Shown one piece after another: positions 52,203-61,600 of a DNA stretch of 64,000 nt. Source of the stretch: Rhynchopus euleeides. Its lineage: Eukaryota; Euglenozoa; Diplonemea; Diplonemida; Diplonemidae. The stretch is from positions 124,001 through 188,000 of the forward strand of contig OY723316.1 in NCBI GenBank assembly GCA_963210315.1, read 5' to 3'. The stretch's first letter is position 1, and each line of letters begins with the position of its first letter. A model generated the notes under the pieces. That model worked only from the letters and a program-made list of their open reading frames with translations. It was not told the DNA's origin and ran no database searches. The translations under genes were made by a program, and so were the position numbers.

Positions 52203-53189
52203 ATGCCCTCAGGCGCATCCGGCGCCGCCAGCGGGAGACCATCGCTCTTCGGGAGGGCGATGATGCGGCACGTGGCCGCTCGGGTCGGGGGCGTGGCGGC
52301 GCGTCGCACGGGAGAGGTGGAGGTCGCCCCCGGGGAGGCCGTGGAGCGCCTGCAGGCCGTGGTGGCGGGGATGTGGGCAAGAAGCACTTCGTCGCAGAGG
52401 CAGCTCCTGTGGGCAAGGCTGGTGCGATGGGCCAACGAGCACGGCCTAGAAGTCGACGCCGACACCGCCATGCTGTTCGTGCTGGCGACAGGGGTGTCGC
52501 CTCAGGGGATGCTGGCCTACGCAAAGGCGCTCTCCGGGACAATGCGGCACCTCGGCTTCGGCCAGCAGCCCCTCCTCAGCCTGGCAAGCGCGCTGCGGGC
52601 GGCCGGCGGGGCCATTCCGCAGCGGCAGGCGACGCCGATGCCGAAGGGGGTGCTCGTGGCGTGGGCGTTGCAGCAGCAGCCGCACCTCCAGCTGGCGGCG
52701 CTGACGGCGTGGAAGACCGCCAGCCGGTGGGGGGAGGTGTGCTCCCTCTCCTCGGAGCAGTACATCGCAGTGCAGCCCGGGGAGGTGATAATAGACTGGC
52801 ACACCTCCCCGAAGGGCCGCCGGGCCAACCCGTTCACCCCCTCCAAGTGGACGGTGATATGCGGGGACCTGACCCCCCTCATCGCGGAGCTGGTGACGCG
52901 CCTGCGCCCCTTCGAGCGGCTGACGGCGGTTTCGACGGCAGATGTGACGGCGATGTGGCGGGCTACACCGGAGATGGAGGACTACTCGGGCCACAGCGTG
53001 AAGCGCGGGGCACTCACCTTCCTCTTCGGGCTCATCGGGTCGGGAGCGGATCTGTCGGAGATGCTGGTGGGCCGCCTCGCGAAGCACCACGGCGAGAGCG
53101 GCCTCTCCAGCACCACCATCCGCTACGGGGGGTGCCCCACGGAGATGGCGAGGGCGCTGCGGACGCAGGAGGTGACACGGCATCTGTGA
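52203..53189 (+). CDS. Tyrosine recombinase of YR element 2
   Basis: 328 residues. Landmarks are WKTASRWGE (Arg 175), GHSVKRGAL (His 264, Arg 268), AKHHGE (His 295/296) and IRYGG (Tyr 308). Local patterns WKTA-x-R and HS-x-x-RGAL are shared with the recombinase of element 1. The stop TGA overlaps the ATG of the next gene (TGATG), a layout that allows coupled re-initiation. Confidence 0.85.
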   Translation: MPSGASGAASGRPSLFGRAMMRHVAARVGGVAARRTGEVEVAPGEAVERLQAVVAGMWARSTSSQRQLLWARLVRWANEHGLEVDADTAMLFVLATGVSPQGMLAYAKALSGTMRHLGFGQQPLLSLASALRAAGGAIPQRQATPMPKGVLVAWALQQQPHLQLAALTAWKTASRWGEVCSLSSEQYIAVQPGEVIIDWHTSPKGRRANPFTPSKWTVICGDLTPLIAELVTRLRPFERLTAVSTADVTAMWRATPEMEDYSGHSVKRGALTFLFGLIGSGADLSEMLVGRLAKHHGESGLSSTTIRYGGCPTEMARALRTQEVTRHL

Positions 53190-54898
53190 TGGCCGACCCT
53201 GAGTCCTTTTGCCGCAAGCAGCGGGGGCTGCACTCGATGACGCGGCGTGCGCACCAGTCGAGGCTGCCGGCGACGGAGGAGGAGCGCCGTGCGCCCCTGC
53301 ATGTGTCTTCTGTGGCGGAGATGGACGTCGAGGCGCTGCGGGCGAGGATGACCGCCACTGTGAGGCGCAGGTTCGACGAGGTGTGGCGGCTGACGTTCCC
53401 TGATGCGCCCCCGCCGGGCACTTTTACTCCTTCTCCCTCTGAGGGGCGCTCCCGCCCCTCGCATCTACAACAGAAGCATGCGGAGCTGCTGGTGGAGAAC
53501 GGAGTGGCTGGGCCTGCGTCGGGCCCGGGCCCCTCCCTGTGCGTGCCCTTCACTGTGATGGAGGAGAAGCCGTCGGGGTTGCGGCAGAGGTTCATCCTCT
53601 GGACCAAGCAGGCAAACGACGATCTGGAGGAGTCCTACACGGCACACGTCCCCCTGGGGCACATCTCGGGGTACCTCGACGCGGTGTTTGCGGAGTGTGG
53701 GTCGGCGCGGGATTTCAAGTGCGGGTTTTATCAGATCCCCATCCCTGCGCCTGCACGGAGGTTCTTCCGCTTCGCTGACGAGTCGGGGGACTGGTATGAG
53801 CTGCTGAGGTTGCCCATGGGCCACTGTTGTGCGCCCGAGCTGATGCACACTTTGGCTGCTGTTGTGGGTGGGCACCGGGACTACGTCCGCCAGGAGTTCT
53901 GCACTGCGCCTGAGGTGGGGGTCGACGTCTGGATCGACAACGTGCGTCTGACCGGCCCCCGCACCAGTGTCGAAATGGCGACGCGGCAGATGGACAAGGT
54001 GGCTGCGGCGTGCGCTGCGACATGGAAGCCGTCTGACTCGGTGGACACGGCGACGGTCTACGAGTTTCTCGGGGTGGCATTCGACCATGCTGCCCAGACC
54101 GTGTCTCCGTCGGACAGGCTGATGGCGAAGCTGGACAGCGTGGACTGGCAGAGGGTGACGGCTGGTGAGCTGGAGTCGCTGGGTGGAAGGTTGCTCCACG
54201 CCAGCGCCATTTCGGGAGTGTCCCCGGGGAGGTTCTGGTTTGGGATCAAGTTCCTCCGCCGGGTGACTAATTTTTTGAACCGGGCGGTCCTTCGGCCGCC
54301 TGACCCTGTGCGGATCCCCCCATCGGTCTGCCGGGAGTTGCGGCAGTGGTGTGTGTGTGTGGGGGTTGCGCGTGTTCCCCCCCACAGAAGAGTTATTCAG
54401 TCCACACCCCCGTCTTTTACTTGCTTTGTTGACGCCTCCCTCAAGGGCTGGGGTGGCGTCTTAATAGATTCCTTTACACAAGAAATGCAGGTCATTGGTG
54501 ACTCGTGGACCGCAGCCGAGTCCCAGCTGCACATTAACATTCTCGAGGCGATGGCCCTCAACAAAACAGTGCGAGCCCTTCCCCGGTCTGTGTGCGGGGG
54601 GGCTGTAGAGATCTGGGTCGACAATACGACCGTGGCAGCTGTTGTGCGCAAGCGGCTGTGTGCCGCCTGCCATCTTATTAACAAGTCCGTCCTGGAGGCG
54701 GTAGAATACCTCACAGCCCTCCAGGTTTTGTCTTTTTCCGTTGGATACGTCCACACCTCTGCCAATCCGGCAGATCTCCCTTCCCGTATCCCCCCCTCTT
54801 GCATTTCTTCTCCCGAAACCCGGGACCAGGTTTCACTTGCGGTGCGGCGCTTCTTCACTCGCGGTGGGGCAGGCGGAGACCTCGCCTCAACAGCCTGA
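53189..54898 (+). CDS. Reverse transcriptase/RNase H of YR element 2
   Basis: 569 residues from the ATG at 53189 (MADPESFCRKQRG). The frame is open far upstream, but that part is a shadow of Gag and recombinase. RT landmarks are ARDFKCGFYQIPIP (box A) and VWIDNVRLTG (box C), then LESLGGRLLHAS. RNase H landmarks are CFVDASLKGWGGVL, LEAMALNKT, WVDNTTVAAVV and SANPADLPSR. The stop lies 21 bases inside repeat B1. Strong likeness to 28066-29709. Confidence 0.88.
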   Translation: MADPESFCRKQRGLHSMTRRAHQSRLPATEEERRAPLHVSSVAEMDVEALRARMTATVRRRFDEVWRLTFPDAPPPGTFTPSPSEGRSRPSHLQQKHAELLVENGVAGPASGPGPSLCVPFTVMEEKPSGLRQRFILWTKQANDDLEESYTAHVPLGHISGYLDAVFAECGSARDFKCGFYQIPIPAPARRFFRFADESGDWYELLRLPMGHCCAPELMHTLAAVVGGHRDYVRQEFCTAPEVGVDVWIDNVRLTGPRTSVEMATRQMDKVAAACAATWKPSDSVDTATVYEFLGVAFDHAAQTVSPSDRLMAKLDSVDWQRVTAGELESLGGRLLHASAISGVSPGRFWFGIKFLRRVTNFLNRAVLRPPDPVRIPPSVCRELRQWCVCVGVARVPPHRRVIQSTPPSFTCFVDASLKGWGGVLIDSFTQEMQVIGDSWTAAESQLHINILEAMALNKTVRALPRSVCGGAVEIWVDNTTVAAVVRKRLCAACHLINKSVLEAVEYLTALQVLSFSVGYVHTSANPADLPSRIPPSCISSPETRDQVSLAVRRFFTRGGAGGDLASTA

Positions 54899-55108
54899 AT
54901 TGGCGGTTGTCGCGGGATCTCTTAACCCCTTCGCGTTGCAAGTGAGGAAAAGCTGAACCGGAAGTCCCCCTTCCTCCTTCCCATCAACACCCCCACTACC
55001 CATTGCCTTTGCCATTCTTGTCGTTGCGCACACACACCACCAGGAGAACTATAGCCGAGTCGACGTGTGTGTGCCCCCTGTCTGCGATAGCCGGCCAAGG
55101 TATGATTC
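54878..55108 (+). repeat. Split direct repeat B1 of YR element 2
   Basis: 231 bases, GACCTCGCCTCAACAGCC to CCAAGGTATGATTC, repeated at 55374-55604. It holds the last codons and stop of the RT gene. Confidence 0.9.
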
Positions 55109-55355
55109 TCACAGTTTACTGAGGGAATATGACCCAAGGCCATTGGCAGCAGACACCCCCATCCCCCTCATCACCCCTGACACCCCACAACCCCAATCCT
55201 GTTGCCTTTCCCCTCTCTCTCCCCCCATGTTGTGCCCATGCACCTTCCCGGGACACTTTGTATATAACTTTAACACCACACCACACAACACCCCCTTCAT
55301 CAGGGTAATCTCCCCGCGGCCAACACTCTTCGTCTTGTCCGCTTTCTTTTATTGT
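55109..55355 (+). repeat. Split direct repeat A2 of YR element 2
   Basis: Copy of 50559-50805 placed directly after B1, giving the B-A junction GATTC|TCACAG expected of the circularised element. Confidence 0.9.
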
Positions 55356-55373
55356 CCCACCCTCCATCCCCCG

Positions 55374-55604
55374 GACCTCGCCTCAACAGCCTGAATTGGC
55401 GGTTGTCGCGGGATCTCTTAACCCCTTCGCGTTGCAAGTGAGGAAAAGCTGAACCGGAAGTCCCCCTTCCTCCTTCCCATCAACACCCCCACTACCCATT
55501 GCCTTTGCCATTCTTGTCGTTGCGCACACACACCACCAGGAGAACTATAGCCGAGTCGACGTGTGTGTGCCCCCTGTCTGCGATAGCCGGCCAAGGTATG
55601 ATTC
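55374..55604 (+). repeat. Split direct repeat B2 of YR element 2
   Basis: Copy of 54878-55108 and the 3' end of the element. An 18-base C-rich linker (55356-55373) separates it from A2. The satellite resumes at 55605 with CCCCAGGGAAGTG. Confidence 0.9.
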
Positions 55605-58600
55605 CCCCAGGGAAGTGTTGAAAGTGGTGTCCGGGACCCAGGCGGCAGTGTCTGACCCCAAGGAAGTGCTGAAAATGGTGTCCGGGACCCAGGCGGCAGT
55701 GTCTGACCCCAGGGAAGTGCTGAAAGTGGTGTCCGGGACCCGGGCGGCAGTGTCTGACCCCAAGGAAGTGCTGAAAATGGTGTCCGGGACCCAGGCGGCA
55801 GTGTCTGACCCCAGGGAAGTGTTGAAAGTGGTGTCCGGGACCCGGGCGGCAGTGTCTGACCCCAAGGAAGTGTTGAAAGTGGTGTCCGGGACCCAGGCGG
55901 CAGTGTCTGACCCCAGGGAAGTGTTGAAAGTGGTGTCCGGGACCCAGGCGGCAGTGTCTGACCCCAGGGAAGTGCTGAAAATGGTGTCCGGAACCCGGGC
56001 GGCAGTGTCTGACCCCAAGGAAGTGCTGAAAATGGTGTCCGGGACCCAGGCGGCAGTGTCTGACCCCAGGGAAGTGTTGAAAGTGGTGTCCGGGACCCAG
56101 GCGGCAGTGTCTGACCCCAGGGAAGTGCTGAAAATGGTGTCCGGGACCCAGGCGGCAGTGTCTGACCCCAGGGAAGTGTTGAAAGTGGTGTCCGGGACCC
56201 AGGCGGCAGTGTCTGACCCCAGGGAAGTGCTGAAAGTGGTGTCCGGGACCCGGGCGGCAGTGTCTGACCCCAAGGAAGTGCTGAAAATGGTGTCCGGGAC
56301 CCAGGCGGCAGTGTCTGACCCCAGGGAAGTGTTGAAAGTGGTGTCCGGGACCCAGGCGGCAGTGTCTGACCCCAGGGAAGTGTTGAAAGTGGTGTCCGGG
56401 ACCCAGGCGGCAGTGTCTGACCCCAAGGAAGTGCTGAAAATGGTGTCCGGGACCCACGCGGCAGTGTCTGACCCCAGGGAAGTGCTGAAAGTGGTGTCCG
56501 GGACCCAGGCGGCAGTGTCTGACCCCAAGGAAGTGCTGAAAATGGTGTCCGGGACCCAGGCGGCAGTGTCTGACCCCAGGGAAGTGTTGAAAGTGGTGTC
56601 CGGGACCCGGGCGGCAGTGTCTGACCCCAAGGAAGTGTTCAAAGTGGTGTCCGGGACCCAGGCGGCAGTGTCTGACCCCAGGGAAGTGTTGAAAGTGGTG
56701 TCCGGGACCCAGGCGGCAGTGTCTGACCCCAGGGAAGTGCTGAAAATGGTGTCCGGAACCCGGGCGGCAGTGTCTGACCCCAGGGAAGTGTTGAAAGTGG
56801 TGTCCGGGACCCGGGCGGCAGTGTCTGACCCCAAGGAAGTGTTGAAAGTGGTGTCCGGGACCCAGGCGGCAGTGTCTGACCCCAGGGAAGTGTTGAAAGT
56901 GGTGTCCGGGACCCAGGCGGCAGTGTCTGACCCCAGGGAAGTGCTGAAAATGCTGTCCGGAACCCGGGCGGCAGTGTCTGACCCCAAGGAAGTGCTGAAA
57001 ATGGTGTCCGGGACCCAGGCGGCAGTGTCTGACCCCAGGGAAGTGTTGAAAGTGGTGTCCGGGACCCAGGCGGCAGTGTCTGACCGCAAGGAAGTGCTGA
57101 AAGTGGTGTCCGGGACCCAGGCGGCAGTGTCTGACCCCAGGGAAGTGCTGAAAATGGTGTCCGGGACCCAGGCGGCAGTGTCTGACCCCAGGGAAGTGCT
57201 GAAAGTGGTGTCCGGGACCCGGGCGGCAGTGTCTGACCCCAAGGAAGTGCTGAAAATGGTGTCCGGGACCCAGGCGGCAGTGTCTGACCCCAGGGAAGTG
57301 TTGAAAGTGGTGTCCGGGACCCGGGCGGCAGTGTCTGACCCCAAGGAAGTGTTGAAAGTGGTGTCCGGGACCCAGGCGGCAGTGTCTGACCCCAGGGAAG
57401 TGTTGAAAGTGGTGTCCGGGACCCAGGCGGCAGTGTCTGACCCCAGGGAAGTGCTGAAAATGGTGTCCGGAACCCGGGCGGCAGTGTCTGACCCCAAGGA
57501 AGTGCTGAAAATGGTGTCCGGGACCCAGGCGGCAGTGTCTGACCCCAGGGAAGTGTTGAAAGTGGTGTCCGGGACCCAGGCGGCAGTGTCTGACCCCAGG
57601 GAAGTGCTGAAAATGGTGTCCGGGACCCAGGCGGCAGTGTCTGACCCCAGGGAAGTGTTGAAAGTGGTGTCCGGGACCCAGGCGGCAGTGTCTGACCCCA
57701 GGGAAGTGCTGAAAGTGGTGTCCGGGACCCGGGCGGCAGTGTCTGACCCCAAGGAAGTGCTGAAAATGGTGTCCGGGACCCAGGCGGCAGTGTCTGACCC
57801 CAGGGAAGTGTTGAAAGTGGTGTCCGGGACCCAGGCGGCAGTGTCTGACCCCAGGGAAGTGTTGAAAGTGGTGTCCGGGACCCAGGCGGCAGTGTCTGAC
57901 CCCAAGGAAGTGCTGAAAATGGTGTCCGGGACCCACGCGGCAGTGTCTGACCCCAGGGAAGTGCTGAAAGTGGTGTCCGGGACCCAGGCGGCAGTGTCTG
58001 ACCCCAAGGAACTGCTGAAAATGGTGTCCGGGACCCAGGCGGCAGTGTCTGACCCCAGGGAAGTGTTGAAAGTGGTGTCCGGGACCCGGGCGGCAGTGTC
58101 TGACCCCAAGGAAGTGTTCAAAGTGGTGTCCGGGACCCAGGCGGCAGTGTCTGACCCCAGGGAAGTGTTGAAAGTGGTGTCCGGGACCCAGGCGGCAGTG
58201 TCTGACCCCAGGGAAGTGCTGAAAATGGTGTCCGGAACCCGGGCGGCAGTGTCTGACCCCAGGGAAGTGTTGAAAGTGGTGTCCGGGACCCGGGCGGCAG
58301 TGTCTGACCCCAAGGAAGTGTTGAAAGTGGTGTCCGGGACCCAGGCGGCAGTGTCTGACCCCAGGGAAGTGTTGAAAGTGGTGTCCGGGACCCAGGCGGC
58401 AGTGTCTGACCCCAGGGAAGTGCTGAAAATGCTGTCCGGAACCCGGGCGGCAGTGTCTGACCCCAAGGAAGTGCTGAAAATGGTGTCCGGGACCCAGGCG
58501 GCAGTGTCTGACCCCAGGGAAGTGTTGAAAGTGGTGTCCGGGACCCAGGCGGCAGTGTCTGACCGCAAGGAAGTGCTGAAAGTGGTGTCCGGGACCCAGG

Positions 58601-61600
58601 CGGCAGTGTCTGACCCCAGGGAAGTGCTGAAAATGGTGTCCGGGACCCAGGCGGCAGTGTCTGACCCCAGGGAAGTGCTGAAAGTGGTGTCCGGGACCCG
58701 GGCGGCAGTGTCTGACCCCAAGGAAGTGCTGAAAATGGTGTCCGGGACCCAGGCGGCAGTGTCTGACCCCAGGGAAGTGTTGAAAGTGGTGTCCGGGACC
58801 CAGGCGGCAGTGTCTGACCCCAAGGAAGTGCTGAAAGTGGTGTCCGGGACCCAGGCGGCAGTGTCTGACCCCAGGGAAGTGCTGAAAGTGGTGTCCGGGA
58901 CCCGGGCGGCAGTGTCTGACCCCAAGGAAGTGCTGAAAATGGTGTCCGGGACCCAGGCGGCAGTGTCTGACCCCAGGGAAGTGTTGAAAGTGGTGTCCGG
59001 GACCCAGGCGGCAGTGTCTGACCCCAAGGAAGTGCTGAAAATGGTGTCCGGGACCCAGGCGGCAGTGTCTGACCCCAGGGAAGTGCTGAAAGTGGTGTCC
59101 GGGACCCGGGCGGCAGTGTCTGACCCCAAGGAAGTGCTGAAAATGGTGTCCGGGACCCAGGCGGCAGTGTCTGACCCCAGGGAAGTGCTGAAAATGGTGT
59201 CCGGGACCCGGGCGGCAGTGTCTGACCCCAAGGAAGTGCTGAAGATGGTGTCCGGGACCCAGGCGGCAGTGTCTGACCCCAGGGAAGTGTTGAAAGTGGT
59301 GTCCGGGACCCGGGCGGCAGTGTCTGACCGCAAGGAAGTGCTGAAAGTGGTGTCCGGGACCCAGGCGGCAGTGTCTGACCCCAGGGAAGTGCTGAAAATG
59401 GTGTCCGGGACCCGGGCGGCAGTGTCTGACCCCAAGGAAGTGCTGAAAATGGTGTCCGGGACCCAGGCGGCAGTGTCTGACCCCAGGGAAGTGTTGAAAG
59501 TGGTGTCCGGGACCCAGGCGGCAGTGTCTGACCCCAAGGAAGTGCTGAAAATGGTGTCCGGGACCCAGGCGGCAGTGTCTGACCCCAGGGAAGTGCTGAA
59601 AGTGGTGTCCGGGACCCGGGCGGCAGTGTCTGACCCCAAGGAAGTGCTGAAAATGGTGTCCGGGACCCAGGCGGCAGTGTCTGACCCCGGGGAAGTGTTG
59701 AAAGTGGTGTCCGGGACCCAGGCGGCAGTGTCTGACCCCAGGGAAGTGCTGAAAATGGTGTCCGGGACCCGGGCGGCAGTGTCTGACCCCAAGGAAGTGC
59801 TGAAAATGGTGTCCGGGACCCAGGCGGCAGTGTCTGACCCCAGGGAAGTGTTGAAAGTGGTGTCCGGGACCCAGGCGGCAGTGTCTGACCCCAGGGAAGT
59901 GTTGAAAGTGGTGTCCGGGACCCAGGCGGCAGTGTCTGACCCCAGGGAAGTGCTGAAAATGGTGTCCGGGACCCGGGCGGCAGTGTCTGACCCCAAGGAA
60001 GTGCTGAAAATGGTGTCCGGGACCCAGGCGGCACTGTCTGACCCCAGGGAAGTGTTGAAAGTGGTGTCCGGGACCCGGGCGGCAGTGTCTGCCCCCAAGG
60101 AAGTGTTGAAGGTGGTGTCCGGGACCCAGGCGGCAGTGTCTGACCCCAGGGAAGTGTTGAAAGTGGTGTCCGGGACCCAGGCGGCAGTGTCTGACCCCAG
60201 GGAAGTGCTGAAAATGGTGTCCGGGACCCAGGCGGCAGTGTCTGACCCCAGGGAAGTGTTGAAAGTGGTGTCCGGGACCCAGGCGGCAGTGTCTGACCCC
60301 AGGGAAGTGTTGAAAGTGGTGTCCGGGACCCAGGCGGCAGTGTCTGACCCCAAGGAAGTGCTGAAAATGGTGTCCGGGACCCAGGCGGCAGTGTCTGACC
60401 CCAGGGAAGTGTTGAAAGTGGTGTCCGGGACCCAGGCGGTAGTGTCTGACCCCAGGGAAGTGCTGAAAATGGTGTCCGGGACCCAGGCGGCAGTGTCTGA
60501 CCCCAGGGAAGTGTTGAAAGTGGTGTCCGGGACCCAGGCGGCAGTGTCTGACCCCAAGGAAGTGCTGAAAATGGTGTCCGGGACCCAGGCGGCAGTGTCT
60601 GACCCCAGGGAAGTGTTGAAAGTGGTGTCCGGGACCCAGGCGGTAGTGTCTGACCCCAGGGAAGTGCTGAAAATGGTGTCCGGGACCCAGGCGGCAGTGT
60701 CTGACCCCAGGGAAGTGCTGAAAGTGGTGTCCGGGACCCGGGCGGCAGTGTCTGACCCCAAGGAAGTGCTGAAAATGGTGTCCGGGACCCAGGCGGCAGT
60801 GTCTGACCCCAGGGAAGTGTTGAAAGTGGTGTCCGGGACCCAGGCGGCAGTGTCTGACCCCAGGGAAGTGTTGAAAGTGGTGTCCGGGACCCAGGCGGCA
60901 GTGTCTGACCCCAAGGAAGTGCTGAAAATGGTGTCCGGGACCCAGGCGGCAGTGTCTGACCCCAGGGAAGTGCTGAAAGTGGTGTCCGGGACCCGGGCGG
61001 CAGTGTCTGACCCCAAGGAAGTGCTGAAAATGGTGTCCGGGACCCAGGCGGCAGTGTCTGACCCCAGGGAAGTGTTGAAAGTGGTGTCCGGGACCCGGGC
61101 GGCAGTGTCTGACCCCAAGGAAGTGTTGAAAGTGGTGTCCGGGACCCAGGCGGCAGTGTCTGACCCCAGGGAAGTGTTGAAAGTGGTGTCCGGGACCCAG
61201 GCGGCAGTGTCTGACCCCAGGGAAGTGCTGAAAATGGTGTCCGGAACCCGGGCGGCAGTGTCTGACCCCAAGGAAGTGCTGAAAATGGTGTCCGGGACCC
61301 AGGCGGCAGTGTCTGACCCCAGGGAAGTGTTGAAAGTGGTGTCCGGGACCCAGGCGGCAGTGTCTGACCCCAGGGAAGTGCTGAAAATGGTGTCCGGGAC
61401 CCAGGCGGCAGTGTCTGACCCCAGGGAAGTGTTGAAAGTGGTGTCCGGGACCCAGGCGGCAGTGTCTGACCCCAGGGAAGTGCTGAAAGTGGTGTCCGGG
61501 ACCCGGGCGGCAGTGTCTGACCCCAAGGAAGTGCTGAAAATGGTGTCCGGGACCCAGGCGGCAGTGTCTGACCCCAGGGAAGTGTTGAAAGTGGTGTCCG

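Larger units (their letters stand above)
50559..55604 (+). mobile_element. VIPER/Ngaro-like YR retrotransposon 2, complete
   Basis: The 5,046-bp element has split direct repeats: A1 50559-50805, B1 54878-55108, A2 55109-55355, B2 55374-55604. A is 247 and B is 231 bases; the copies look identical, so insertion was recent. Genes in order are Gag-like, tyrosine recombinase and RT/RNase H. It interrupts the 51-bp satellite between TGTCTGA and CCCCAGG without a target duplication. Homologous satellite at 60857/60858 is an empty site. The A and B repeats are joined head to tail as B1-A2 in the 3' part, as a circular intermediate needs. The element looks whole. Confidence 0.92.

Noticed and set aside
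51656-53188. Upstream 511 codons of the RT frame of YR element 2
   Set aside because: This part overlaps Gag and recombinase in another frame and reads as Arg/Gly/Ala low-complexity; the RT gene is taken from the ATG at 53189.
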